Position numbers and translations under genes: made by a program
Shown here: positions 40,900 through 49,421 of the stretch, piece by piece
Position numbering within the stretch: the first letter of the stretch is position 1
How the letters are laid out: each line of letters begins with the position of its first letter
Origin: a virus
Virus record (IMG/VR): IMGVR_UViG_3300027668_000020
Span: 1 to 58,206 of that record
DNA: 58,206 nucleotides
Reading direction: 5' to 3' (one strand)
The notes under the pieces: model-generated
Told to the model about the DNA's origin: nothing
Database searches by the model: none
The model's input: only the letters and a program-made list of their open reading frames with translations

Positions 40900-41100
40900 T
40901 TATTGCCAGCTTAGAATGTGATCGATGATAGACTTAGGCGTGCCTAGCTTAGACTGTGCTAGATGGCGCTCTAGTCTAAGGTCAATCAATATGCTGTCAA
41001 TGGTATCGCTAGCGCGGCCAGACAATGTGAGATCGTTCTGGCATGCGTGAAGCGCGGTGATGGTATCCTCAATAAGTTTTATTTGTGTGGAAGGTTTCAT
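40900..41100 (-). CDS. 66-aa helical protein, unknown
   Basis: This reads MKPSTQIKLIEDTITALHAC, then SGRASDTIDSILIDLRLERH. It is predicted to be mostly helical, without a membrane segment. TGGAG stands about 10 bases upstream. It belongs to a two-gene unit with the 207-aa gene, ending at a strong terminator and separate from the main leftward operon. A regulatory role is only a guess from this layout. Confidence 0.55.
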   Translation of the reverse strand: MKPSTQIKLIEDTITALHACQNDLTLSGRASDTIDSILIDLRLERHLAQSKLGTPKSIIDHILSWQ

Positions 41101-41119
41101 AATATGTTACTCCAGTAGT

Positions 41120-41135
41120 GGGCCATCCGTGGCCC
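41120..41135. other. Intergenic hairpin with adjacent GTTAG repeats
   Basis: GGGCCA (41120-41125), loop TCCG, TGGCCC (41130-41135) forms a perfect 6-bp hairpin between the 207-aa stop and the 66-aa start. No T-run follows on the leftward strand, so it is not a standard terminator; it may block or protect mRNA. Four GTTAG units stand at 41137-41156. Confidence 0.6.
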
Positions 41136-41152
41136 TGTTAGGTTAGGTTAGG

Positions 41153-41776
41153 TTAGTGTTTGGGTTCGGTAGGCTCGGCGGCCATTGCCGCTATCACGAG
41201 ACCTAGCGCATGGTATGAAGGGCCGCCCTCTTTTAGCTCCAGTTCATTGGCTATGTTCTCGAACTGTTTACCTAGCGTAGCGTAGGTAGTGCGTAGTCTA
41301 GTAAGCGCCTTTGTATCGTCGGCAATGTCCTTCTCATCGTCCGACATGTCCTCGCGTTTGGCTTTGTCCAGCCGCTTACCAACCGCGTTACGGGTATCCT
41401 TTAACCTAGATGCCGCCTGTTTTTTGGCGTTCATCACCGCGACCCGTTCGGGATTGGGTGAACCATCTGGCAGCTTGGTTGGCATGGTTGCAGGGTCTAT
41501 AGCGGCTAGCGCCCTAACCTCATCCGGTAGCATGGCGTCGTGCACCACTAGCATATCGGCGTATAGTTCGGGACTGGCTAGCGATCCCTCGGTGGTATTG
41601 CTTACCAGATATAGTAAGGTATTCTCGGGATAGGCTTTGCACAGTAGAGAGCATAACCTATCTAGGGAGGTGTCTTTATTGATGGCCGATTCAGTGCATA
41701 CAATATCGGCGGTAGAATATGCCAGCATAGCGTTGGCGACGGTCTTAGATAGTACGTTAAGAGTTAATGTAGTCAT
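41153..41776 (-). CDS. Unknown 207-aa protein, first gene of a short operon
   Basis: This 207-aa protein starts MTTLTLNVLSKTVANAMLAY. The first half reads like an alpha/beta fold (DRLCSLLCKAYPENTLLYLV, then YADMLVVHDAMLPDEVRALA); the second half has a Lys/Arg/Asp-rich helical section (SRLKDTRNAVGKRLDKAKRE) ending near a Gly turn. No catalytic motif was recognised. It has its own promoter candidate and a palindrome in its leader (41804-41819). TAGGAAT is the likely ribosome site. Confidence 0.55.
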   Translation of the reverse strand: MTTLTLNVLSKTVANAMLAYSTADIVCTESAINKDTSLDRLCSLLCKAYPENTLLYLVSNTTEGSLASPELYADMLVVHDAMLPDEVRALAAIDPATMPTKLPDGSPNPERVAVMNAKKQAASRLKDTRNAVGKRLDKAKREDMSDDEKDIADDTKALTRLRTTYATLGKQFENIANELELKEGGPSYHALGLVIAAMAAEPTEPKH

Positions 41777-41803
41777 TGTAATTATTCCTATTAATGATAG
41801 ATG

Positions 41804-41819
41804 GTAGGGAATCCCCTAC
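41804..41819. repeat. Palindrome variant in the 207-aa gene leader
   Basis: GTAGGGAATCCCCTAC, with 6-base arms GTAGGG/CCCTAC, lies 28 bases before the 207-aa gene start and about 35 bases after the likely transcription start. It shows that the element also controls this second operon. Confidence 0.75.
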
Positions 41820-41856
41820 ATACACAGAGCAGCACCATTGCCGCTTTGATGGGTCT

Positions 41857-41885
41857 AGTATAACAGGTTTAGGTAGGTATGACGG
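41857..41885 (-). promoter_or_regulatory. Candidate extended -10 promoter for the 207-aa gene
   Basis: Read leftward, TGTTATACT gives an extended -10 (TATACT at 41862-41857), the same nine bases as in the 40.3-kb promoter. The -35 position (CCGTCA at 41885-41880) is poor. A G-rich stretch lies just upstream. Confidence 0.5.
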
Positions 41886-42041
41886 TTCCCAGACCCTACC
41901 CGCCCCCCACCGCCCGCTTGCTATATATGGGACTCCACGCTTGTATGTATTACTAATCCACACGAATATTTTACTTTTTCTCGGATTCTGACCCCCACCC
42001 CCCTATTTGAGGCCGTACCCCCCATCCTTTTTTAAAATCCC

Positions 42042-42070
42042 TTGTAGAAAAAATTTTTTTCTGGTATATA
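42042..42070 (+). promoter_or_regulatory. Candidate promoter of the packaging/virion operon
   Basis: TTGTAG (42042-42047), 17 bases of A/T-rich spacer and TATATA (42065-42070), 34 bases before the first rightward gene. The match is moderate (3/6 and 4/6), but spacing is ideal and it is the only likely entry to the late operon. Confidence 0.4.
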
Positions 42071-42103
42071 GGTGTCTTCGGTTTAACAACCTGCGATTAC
42101 AAT

Positions 42104-42712
42104 ATGACTTTATCCCTCGATCCAGAGTTAGGTGTCCCGTTATCTGATGGGCCACGTAAGATAGATTTAACAAAGCGTACGAAAGCTGCGGCTAATACCG
42201 CGCTAGAATTGGCAGAGCACGGCCTAGATTTATTCCCTAACAAGGATGACAAGGACGTAGCCTCTAAGTTAGCTGCTTCCTATGCTGCTGACCCCGCCAA
42301 AACCTCTAAAACTGCAAGTGCTGCTCGGATGTCTACCCTGACTCCGGCTTCGATAGTACTTACAGACAAGATTCTTACCGAGTTTGGACGTTCCGTAGTA
42401 GAGAACTCCATGCACATTCGGCACCTAGTGACTAACAAGCTGATCCTAGAGACAGAAAACCCTGATCCTCGCACCCGAATCCGTGCTTTGGAGCTATTAG
42501 GTAAGATTTCTGACGTGGGGTTGTTTGCAGAGAAGTCAGAAATAACAATCACCCACCAATCTACAGACGATTTGAAGACTAAACTGCGTAGGAAACTAGA
42601 AAAGCTAGTCCCTGTGGAGGAAGAAGCCGAGGATGCAGTGTTCCTAGACGGGGAAGCACTGGATTTAGAGGAAGAATTAGGGTTGGGTGGTGAGTTCTAT
42701 GACGACGACTGA
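42104..42712 (+). CDS. Terminase small subunit (candidate)
   Basis: This 202-aa acidic protein is the first gene of the rightward operon, next to the large terminase. The middle part (HIRHLVTNKLILETENPDPR, then RIRALELLGKISDVGLFAEK) is a pattern found in phage small terminases. The end is highly acidic (EEEAEDAVFLDGEALDLEEE). It should recognise the packaging site and pass DNA to the large subunit. It overlaps the large subunit start by 14 bases. No classic N-terminal HTH was pinned down. Confidence 0.65.
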   Translation: MTLSLDPELGVPLSDGPRKIDLTKRTKAAANTALELAEHGLDLFPNKDDKDVASKLAASYAADPAKTSKTASAARMSTLTPASIVLTDKILTEFGRSVVENSMHIRHLVTNKLILETENPDPRTRIRALELLGKISDVGLFAEKSEITITHQSTDDLKTKLRRKLEKLVPVEEEAEDAVFLDGEALDLEEELGLGGEFYDDD

Positions 42713-44255
42713 GGCCGTTCCCGACTTTTCCGAGGAAGACATCCAGAAAATGTTGGATAACTTAGACTCTTTCTCTGAAGATGAGGTCATGGAGATAGAT
42801 AGGTTGGTAGATGAGCTATCGACTAGAAAACAGAACCAGCTATCCTACGACGACTTGATAGAATTTTGCAAGGCCATGATGCCTGACTTCATTGTGGGCA
42901 AGCACCACCGCATTTTGGCCGACCTACTCATGGAAATTGAGAGTGGAGTGAAGGATAGAGCCTGCGTAAACATCCCCCCACGTCACGGCAAGTCCCAATT
43001 GGTGTCTATTTTCTTCCCAGCGTGGTATTTAGGGCGTAATCCCAACAAGAAAGTGATGATGGTGTCGCACACAACCGACTTAGCGGTAGATTTTGGCCGT
43101 AAAGTACGTAATTTGATCTCTACACCCGAATACCTAGCCATATTTCCCACTGTAAAGCTAGCAAGTGACTCCAAATCAGCGGGGCGTTGGAATACTAGTG
43201 TAGGTGGAGAGTATTATGCGTGTGGTGTTGGTTCGGCACTAGCAGGTCGTGGTGCTGATCTACTGCTTGTAGACGACCCCCATTCAGAGCAAGACGTGAT
43301 TAACGGTAACTTCGCCGTATTTGAGAAGGCTTACGAGTGGTATACGTTCGGTGCTCGTACACGTCTGATGCCGGGGGGTAGTGTAGCTATTATCCAGACT
43401 AGATGGCACATGGACGACCTAACAGGGCGTGTTGTTAAGGACATGGCCCAGAACGAGCGATCTGACCAGTTTGAGGTCATAGAGTTCCCCGCTATACTAG
43501 AATTTGAGGACGAAGACGGGGAAATAGAAGAAAAACCTCTGTGGCCTGAGTTCTTCGACCTTGAGGCTCTGTTACGTACCAAGGCGTCTATGCCTACGTT
43601 CCAGTGGAATGCCCAGTACCAGCAACAGCCCACCGCCGAAGAAGCCTCTATAGTAAAAAGAGAGTGGTGGAAGTGGTGGGAGAAGGAGAATCCTCCCGCG
43701 TGTGAGTACATAATCATGTCACTCGATGCTGCGGCAGAAAAGCACAACCGAGCGGACTATACTGCACTGACTACTTGGGGAGTGTTTTTCAATGAGGAAG
43801 AAAACGCGTATAATATTATATTGCTTAATAGTATTAAGCAGCGTATAGAGTTCCATGAACTCAAAGAACTAGCGATGCAAGAGTACGCAGACTGGGAGCC
43901 AGACTCGTTTATTGTGGAGAAAAAGAGTTCTGGTGTGGCGCTATATCAAGAAATGAGACGTATGGGGCTACCTGTGTCTGAATATACTCCTCATAGGGGG
44001 TCTGGTGATAAACTAGCGCGTTTGAACGCGGTATCTGATATTGTAGCGTCTGGATTATGTTGGGTTCCGCAAACTCGATGGGCTGAAGAAGTCGTAGAAG
44101 AGATCGCGGGATTCCCGTTTATGAGCAACGATGACTTGGTGGACTCGACTGTAATGGCGTTAATGCGCTTCAGACAGGGCGGGTTTATAAGGTTACCTAC
44201 CGATGAGCCGGAAGAACAGAAGTACTTCAAGCGGCGAGCAACTGGGTATTATTAA
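42699..44255 (+). CDS. Terminase large subunit
   Basis: This 518-aa packaging motor starts at ATG 42699; an earlier GTG is possible. The ATPase has Walker A PPRHGKS at 93-99 and Walker B LLLVDDPH at 188-195, with SHTTDLAVDFGRKV between. The C-terminal RNase H-like nuclease shows IIMSLDAAAEKHNRADYTAL, SFIVEKKSSG and DDLVDSTVMALMRF, supplying acidic metal ligands. It cuts concatemers and pumps DNA through the portal. The large number of conserved motifs leaves little doubt. Confidence 0.92.
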   Translation: MTTTEAVPDFSEEDIQKMLDNLDSFSEDEVMEIDRLVDELSTRKQNQLSYDDLIEFCKAMMPDFIVGKHHRILADLLMEIESGVKDRACVNIPPRHGKSQLVSIFFPAWYLGRNPNKKVMMVSHTTDLAVDFGRKVRNLISTPEYLAIFPTVKLASDSKSAGRWNTSVGGEYYACGVGSALAGRGADLLLVDDPHSEQDVINGNFAVFEKAYEWYTFGARTRLMPGGSVAIIQTRWHMDDLTGRVVKDMAQNERSDQFEVIEFPAILEFEDEDGEIEEKPLWPEFFDLEALLRTKASMPTFQWNAQYQQQPTAEEASIVKREWWKWWEKENPPACEYIIMSLDAAAEKHNRADYTALTTWGVFFNEEENAYNIILLNSIKQRIEFHELKELAMQEYADWEPDSFIVEKKSSGVALYQEMRRMGLPVSEYTPHRGSGDKLARLNAVSDIVASGLCWVPQTRWAEEVVEEIAGFPFMSNDDLVDSTVMALMRFRQGGFIRLPTDEPEEQKYFKRRATGYY

Positions 44256-44266
44256 GAGGTTAGATA

Positions 44267-46729
44267 ATGGCAATTGAAAAAAGTTTATATGCAGCCCCTG
44301 AAGGACTGGACGAAGAAGCAGTCGAGGGAGAGATGGTCGAGCAGGAACTAGAGATCGAGATTGTTAACCCCGACATGGTTACGCTGTCTGACGGTAGCAT
44401 GGAGATTACTTTGATTCCTGAAGCTGGTAGCCTAGAGTCTGTAGCTTTTGACGCTAACCTAGCGGAAGAACTAGACGAAGACTACCTAGCGGAACTTGCC
44501 GGAGAGCTTATAGACTTAATAGACTCAGACGTGGATAGCCGTAAAGACTGGGCTGATACATATGTTAAGGGTCTAGACATTATTGGGTTCAAGCAAGAAG
44601 AGCGTACAACTCCTTGGGAAGGCGCATGTGGTGTGAACTCTACTGTCTTAGCCGAAGCAGCCATTCGTTTCCAAGCAGAGACTATGAGCGAGACTTTCCC
44701 TGCGGCTGGCCCCGTACGTGTGAAGGTGTTAGGAGAAGAGACAAAAGAAAAAGATGAAGCAGCCCAACGTGTAAAAGCGGACATGAACTATGAGCTTACA
44801 GAGAACATGGTTGAGTATCGTCCAGAGCACGAGCGGATGCTATATAGCCTAGGACTGGCAGGATCGGCGTTTAAGAAGGTTTACTTCGACCCCAGCCTAG
44901 GTAGACAGACCGCTATCTATATTCCCGCAGAAGACGTTATCGTGCCATACGGCGCGTCTAACATTGAGTCTGCCGAACGCGTTACCCATATAATGCGTAA
45001 AACTAAGAATGATATACGTAAGTTACAGGTAAATGGATTCTACCGTGACATAGATTTAGGTGAACCCCAAGCATACCATACAGATATAGAAGAGAAGAAA
45101 GCCGAAGACGGTGGGTTTTCGCTTACAGATGACAACCGCTATGCGATGTATGAAGTACACGCAGACCTAGTTATCGAAGGTGATGATGTAGAAGGCGAAG
45201 AGATTGCCAAGCCTTATGTCGTTACAATGGAGCGTGGTAGCAGTGAGATTCTAGCTATTCGCCGTAACTGGGACGAGGAAGACAACCTAACACTCAAGCG
45301 TCAACATTTCGTACACTACGTATATGTGCCCGGATTTGGCTTCTACGGCCTTGGACTGATCCACATCATAGGTGGGTACGCTAGAGCTGGAACCTCGCTT
45401 ATACGGCAATTGGTGGACGCTGGTACGCTATCTAATCTTCCGGGGGGCTTAAAGACCCGTGGATTACGTATTAAAGGTGATGACTCCCCCATCGAGCCGG
45501 GCGAGTTTAAAGACGTAGATGTACCCTCCGGCAGTATTCGTGAAAACATCATGCCCCTTCCTTATAAGGAGCCAAGTCAAACTCTACTAGCTTTGCTAGA
45601 CCAGATCACTAATGAAGGTCGTCGTCTAGGCGCTATTAGTGACATGAACATTTCTGACATGTCGGCCAATGCCCCAGTAGGTACTACACTAGCTTTGCTA
45701 GAACGTACGTTGAAGCCTATGGCAGCGGTACAAGCCCGTGTCCACTACGCCATGAAGCAAGAGTTTAAGATGCTCAAGGCTATTATGGCAGAGTACGCCC
45801 CCTCTGAGTACGGCTATGTGCCCGTTAGAGGGGAAGTATCCGCACGTAGGGAAGACTATAGGTTAGTAGACGTTATCCCTGTTAGTGACCCTAATAGCTC
45901 CACAATGGCGCAGCGGGTAGTACAGTATCAAGCTGTCTTACAGATGGCACAGCAAGCCCCGCAGATTTATGACCTGCCGCAACTACACCGTCAGATGATT
46001 GATGTCTTAGGCATTAAGAACGCTGATAAGTTAGTTCCAACAAAAGACGATGTAAAACCAACCGATCCTGTAAGCGAGAATATGAACGCGCTAACAGGTA
46101 CCCCTATAAAAGCCTTTATCTATCAAGATCACGAGGCTCATATAGCGGCGCACCAATCATTCATGCAAGACCCAATGATTGCCCAAACCATCGGTCAGAA
46201 CCCCCAAGCACAGCAAATCATGGCGTCGTTACAGGCGCACATAGCAGAACACCTAGGGTTCAGATACCGCACGCAGATGGAAGAGAAGCTGGGAGTACCG
46301 TTACCTGCACCTAATCAAGAGATGTCTGAGGACATGGAAGTGCAGTTGGCTAGAGTTGTAGCTACTGCGGGTAAACAGCTAACTCAACAGCATCAGCAAG
46401 AAGCTGCACAGAAACAAGCGCAAGAACAACAGCAAGACCCAGCGTTCCAGTTACAGCAAGCGGAGCTACAGGTTAAGCAGCAAGAAGTACAACGTAAAGC
46501 CCAGAAAGATCAGGGTGATATGCAGATAAAGCAAGCCGAACTACAACTTAAAGCCCAGAAAACTATGGCTGATACTCGTATAGACGAGGCGCAGCTTGAT
46601 ATAGACAGGCAGGAGTTGGAGCTTGACGCCCAGAAATCGGGTGCAAAACTAGCTGCCGACAGACGAACAGCTAACACTAAACTTGACCTCGACTTACTAA
46701 AAGAGGCCAAAAATAAACCAAAGGAATAA
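44267..46729 (+). CDS. Portal protein (P22-type size)
   Basis: This 820-aa protein sits directly after the terminase with AAGAGG before the start. The core reads WEGACGVNSTVLAEAAIRFQ, then FKKVYFDPSLGRQTAIYIPA and HFVHYVYVPGFGFYGLGLIH, typical of long portal proteins of P22-like size. The C-terminal 130 residues are Gln/Lys/Ala-rich coiled coil (QQEAAQKQAQEQQQD), suited to a barrel reaching into the capsid. It forms the dodecamer through which DNA passes. Confidence 0.85.
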   Translation: MAIEKSLYAAPEGLDEEAVEGEMVEQELEIEIVNPDMVTLSDGSMEITLIPEAGSLESVAFDANLAEELDEDYLAELAGELIDLIDSDVDSRKDWADTYVKGLDIIGFKQEERTTPWEGACGVNSTVLAEAAIRFQAETMSETFPAAGPVRVKVLGEETKEKDEAAQRVKADMNYELTENMVEYRPEHERMLYSLGLAGSAFKKVYFDPSLGRQTAIYIPAEDVIVPYGASNIESAERVTHIMRKTKNDIRKLQVNGFYRDIDLGEPQAYHTDIEEKKAEDGGFSLTDDNRYAMYEVHADLVIEGDDVEGEEIAKPYVVTMERGSSEILAIRRNWDEEDNLTLKRQHFVHYVYVPGFGFYGLGLIHIIGGYARAGTSLIRQLVDAGTLSNLPGGLKTRGLRIKGDDSPIEPGEFKDVDVPSGSIRENIMPLPYKEPSQTLLALLDQITNEGRRLGAISDMNISDMSANAPVGTTLALLERTLKPMAAVQARVHYAMKQEFKMLKAIMAEYAPSEYGYVPVRGEVSARREDYRLVDVIPVSDPNSSTMAQRVVQYQAVLQMAQQAPQIYDLPQLHRQMIDVLGIKNADKLVPTKDDVKPTDPVSENMNALTGTPIKAFIYQDHEAHIAAHQSFMQDPMIAQTIGQNPQAQQIMASLQAHIAEHLGFRYRTQMEEKLGVPLPAPNQEMSEDMEVQLARVVATAGKQLTQQHQQEAAQKQAQEQQQDPAFQLQQAELQVKQQEVQRKAQKDQGDMQIKQAELQLKAQKTMADTRIDEAQLDIDRQELELDAQKSGAKLAADRRTANTKLDLDLLKEAKNKPKE

Positions 46730-46732
46730 GAT

Positions 46733-46930
46733 ATGGCTAATACCGTCTTTGACGTGCTAAAAAAGAAAATCGGGGATGACATGTCCTCCGCACAAGAATT
46801 TCTAGGTAATGGAGGAGCTAAAGACTTCGCCCAATACAAAGAAATAACAGGAATGCTACGAGGTCTCACTTCCTGTTTGAATCATGTAAACGACCTCTCG
46901 CGTAATTACTTGGAAGATGACAATGACTGA
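46733..46930 (+). CDS. Small head-module protein, unknown
   Basis: This 65-aa protein begins MANTVFDVLKKKIGDDMSSA and then reads GAKDFAQYKEITGMLRGLTS, a short helical protein also found at this spot in related phages, to my recollection. It lies 4 bases after the portal stop and overlaps the GroES-like gene by 14 bases. No function is known. Confidence 0.65.
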   Translation: MANTVFDVLKKKIGDDMSSAQEFLGNGGAKDFAQYKEITGMLRGLTSCLNHVNDLSRNYLEDDND

Positions 46931-47309
46931 TTTAAGTGCTGATCCAAAGCAAGAAACGACAGAAGAAGATTTTGAAAACCAATTACCTACTCCCGTGGGT
47001 TATAGGCTATTAATAGCCATGCCGGAAGTAGATGATACATACGGTGAAAGCGGCATCATTAAGTCTAGTAAAGAAATGCACAACGAATACATCATGTCTA
47101 CCATCGGGCTTGTGCTCGACATGGGAGAGCAAGCGTATTCGGATAAAGAGCGGTTCCCGACTGGCCCTTGGTGTAAGCAGGGTGACTACGTAATGTTCCG
47201 TATGAATACAGGTACACGGTTTAAAGTAGGTGGTGTTGAATATCGTTTAATGAACGATGATTCGATTGAAGCAGTTGTAGCCGATCCTCGTGGCGTAACA
47301 CGAGTGTAA
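46917..47309 (+). CDS. GroES-like co-chaperonin
   Basis: This 130-aa protein has residues about 24-125 following the GroES fold: LPTPVGYRLLIAMPEVDDTY, SGIIKSS, STIGLVLDMGEQAYSD, then WCKQGDYVMFRMNTGTRFKV and EYRLMNDDSIEAVV. The segment after SGIIKSS corresponds to the GroES mobile loop that contacts GroEL. The first 22 residues are acidic and unlike GroES. Its place between portal and scaffold suggests it adapts host GroEL to fold the capsid protein, as T4 gp31 does. Start may be 46917 or 46923. Confidence 0.75.
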   Translation: MTMTDLSADPKQETTEEDFENQLPTPVGYRLLIAMPEVDDTYGESGIIKSSKEMHNEYIMSTIGLVLDMGEQAYSDKERFPTGPWCKQGDYVMFRMNTGTRFKVGGVEYRLMNDDSIEAVVADPRGVTRV

Positions 47310-47319
47310 GGAGTAGATT

Positions 47320-48327
47320 ATGCCGTTCCAAAAAGTTGAATTTGAATTTCCCGAAGACGAAGATAACAACAAAAATGATATTGAGATCGAGTCTAGTGAG
47401 GCTATTGAGATAGACCTTTCAGGTAAACCGCCCAAAGAAGAAAAGCCTGCTAAAGAGGCAAAGGAAGAAGATTATGAAATCGAAGTTGTTGACGATGTAC
47501 CGAAGTCTGATCGTAACCGTAAGCCTTCAACTCCTCCAAATGAGGTTACAGATGAGGAGTTGGAAGATTACTCTGAGAAAGTACGTAACCGGATTAAGCA
47601 CTTCAGCAAAGGCTACCACGACGAACGTCGCGCCAAAGAACAAGCCCACCGCGAAAGACAGGAGCTCGAAAGTTTCGCAAAAACGCTCGTCGAAGAAAAT
47701 AACCAGCTAAAGGGTACAGTAGATAAAAATCAAGCAGCATTACTAGAACAAGCTAAAAGAACTGCTGCGGGAGAGGCATTACTTGCTAAACGCCAATATA
47801 AACAGGCTTATGAGGCAGGAGACGCTGATAAAGTACTTGAAGCACAAGAAAAGCTCAATGCTGCTAACATAAAAACAGATAAGCTAAAGAATTTTGAACC
47901 TCCTGCTTTACAAACAGAGGACAATGAGGTACAACTACCTCAAGAACGTGCAGCTCAAGCCCCCCAAGTGGATGAACGAGCGTCTGATTGGGCCAAGGAA
48001 AATACTTGGTTTGGTTCAGACCAAGAAATGACTGGGTACGCTATGGGACTACACGAGAAACTTGTTACTGATGGGGTAGACCCGTCAAGTGATGAATACT
48101 ACGAGACTATAAACTCTCGTATGCAGAAGCTGTTCCCTGACAATTTTGAAGGGGAAGCAGAGGAAACCGAACATAAGCGACAGTCAAATGTGGTTGCCCC
48201 CGCAACGCGGAGCACAGCACCCAAAAAGGTGCGTTTAACGCAGACACAGGTAGCTATAGCTAAAAAACTCGGTGTTCCATTAGAACTATACGCCAAAAAG
48301 GTTGCTGAAGAGATGAGGAGAGTATGA
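47320..48327 (+). CDS. Scaffolding protein (candidate)
   Basis: This 335-aa highly charged protein begins with an acidic section (FEFPEDEDNNKNDIEIES) and continues as a long coiled coil (residues about 80-200: RAKEQAHRERQELESFAKTL, AKRTAAGEALLAKRQYKQAY). It has a basic C-terminal helix-turn-helix-like end (VRLTQTQVAIAKKLGVPLEL). Between portal and capsid genes this is the profile of a scaffold that guides shell assembly and then leaves. The stop overlaps the next start. Sequence identity alone does not prove it. Confidence 0.7.
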   Translation: MPFQKVEFEFPEDEDNNKNDIEIESSEAIEIDLSGKPPKEEKPAKEAKEEDYEIEVVDDVPKSDRNRKPSTPPNEVTDEELEDYSEKVRNRIKHFSKGYHDERRAKEQAHRERQELESFAKTLVEENNQLKGTVDKNQAALLEQAKRTAAGEALLAKRQYKQAYEAGDADKVLEAQEKLNAANIKTDKLKNFEPPALQTEDNEVQLPQERAAQAPQVDERASDWAKENTWFGSDQEMTGYAMGLHEKLVTDGVDPSSDEYYETINSRMQKLFPDNFEGEAEETEHKRQSNVVAPATRSTAPKKVRLTQTQVAIAKKLGVPLELYAKKVAEEMRRV

Positions 48328-48776
48328 TGGCTGAGAACAGAATTAACCGCGAGAACGTCACCCGTGAAAAAACGGCCCGCAAAAAGGCTTGGATAAAGCC
48401 GGAGGTTCTACCTTCGCCTACTCCAGAGCCGGGTTATGCATTTCGCTGGATTCGTGTAAGTACGCAAGGTAATGTGGATGCCACTAATGTCTCATCTAAA
48501 TTGCGTGAAGGCTGGGAACCAGTAAAAGCATCGGATCACCCCGAAATAACTATGGTCACCGTCGAGAACGAGAAGTTCAAAGACAATGTAGTTATAGGAG
48601 GACTAATGCTATGCAAGGCTCCAGAAGAACTCACTCAAGAGCGCAATGCTTATTACTCTGAACAGAGTAAGGCGCAAATGCAGTCAGTTGATAACAGCCT
48701 AATGCGGGAAAATGATCCACGTATGCCGCTATTTAATGAGCGGAAATCGAAAGTTACCTTTGGTAAGGGAACTTAA
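48324..48776 (+). CDS. Head-module protein, unknown
   Basis: This 150-aa protein begins with basic residues (RINRENVTREKTARKKAW), followed by GYAFRWIRVSTQGNVDATNV, then KLREGWEPVKASDHPEI and a Gln/Ser-rich C-terminus. A similar block is common next to capsid genes in marine phages. It overlaps the scaffold stop. It may be a minor capsid or assembly factor; no domain name can be given. Confidence 0.6.
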   Translation: MMAENRINRENVTREKTARKKAWIKPEVLPSPTPEPGYAFRWIRVSTQGNVDATNVSSKLREGWEPVKASDHPEITMVTVENEKFKDNVVIGGLMLCKAPEELTQERNAYYSEQSKAQMQSVDNSLMRENDPRMPLFNERKSKVTFGKGT

Positions 48777-48802
48777 ACTAAATTTTTTATAGGTAAAATA
48801 AA

Positions 48803-49417
48803 ATGGCAACTACAGCCGCTCCTTACGGGTTTGTTCCCGTACGTAAAGCTGACGGTACCCCTTATACGGGTGCTCGTGACGCTTTTCTTATTACTCCTGC
48901 TGGCGTAGCTCAAAATATTGGCTACGGTTCTCTTGTAGAGATCAATGCAGGTTATGTTCAACTAGCTTCTGGCACTGGCGCAGACGCAACTAATAACAAC
49001 CTTGGTGGTAACGCTATCGGCGCACTAGGCGTGTTTGTTGGTTGTGAATACATCAATGCTGAAGGTCAATTGATATTTGCTCAGTTTTACCCTTCAGGCA
49101 CTGCTAACGCTACTGCCTATGTTATAGTCGATCCGGGCGTAACTTTCCAAGTACAAGCTGACGCTGCTATTGCTCAGACTGCTCTTGGTCACAATGCTCC
49201 TTTGACTGGCGCACAGAATGCTTTAACTTCTGTAAACACTACTACTGGTAAGTCTAACATTGCACTCGACGCTACTACTGCGACTGCATCTAGAGCTTTC
49301 AAAGTAATCGGTTTTGTAACTAAAACTGGTTCTACCATTGGCGACGCTAGGACTGATGTCTTGGTTAAATTTAACCTACCGTACCACCAGTTTGGTACCG
49401 GCATCGTAGGAGAATAA
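48803..49417 (+). CDS. Capsid decoration / minor head protein (candidate)
   Basis: This 204-aa protein begins MATTAAPYGFVPVRKADGTP and then NIGYGSLVEINAGYVQLASG. It is beta-rich, short of charged residues and located just before the capsid gene, like the head-decoration proteins of many phages. It has strong expression signals and codon use like the capsid gene. Its last codon is 5 bases before the capsid start region. Confidence 0.6.
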   Translation: MATTAAPYGFVPVRKADGTPYTGARDAFLITPAGVAQNIGYGSLVEINAGYVQLASGTGADATNNNLGGNAIGALGVFVGCEYINAEGQLIFAQFYPSGTANATAYVIVDPGVTFQVQADAAIAQTALGHNAPLTGAQNALTSVNTTTGKSNIALDATTATASRAFKVIGFVTKTGSTIGDARTDVLVKFNLPYHQFGTGIVGE

Positions 49418-49421
49418 CTAG

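Larger units (their letters stand above)
41777..42103. other. Divergent intergenic region with G-rich and C-rich tracts
   Basis: The 327 bases between the leftward 207-aa gene and the rightward terminase operon hold a palindrome, the leftward promoter, a G-rich tract on the minus strand at 41888-41915 (five runs of three or more G with short loops, fit for a G-quadruplex), C-runs at 41992-42023, and a T/A-rich stretch before 42070. No gene is supported. Confidence 0.6.

Noticed and set aside
41137-41156. (GTTAG)x4, resembling a telomere-type repeat
   Set aside because: Only four units, internal in the genome, overlapping the stop of the 207-aa gene; no evidence for a telomere function.
41757-41963. 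68-aa minus-strand frame over the divergent region
   Set aside because: It spans the promoter, palindrome and G-rich tract, overlaps the 207-aa gene start in another frame and has no ribosome site.
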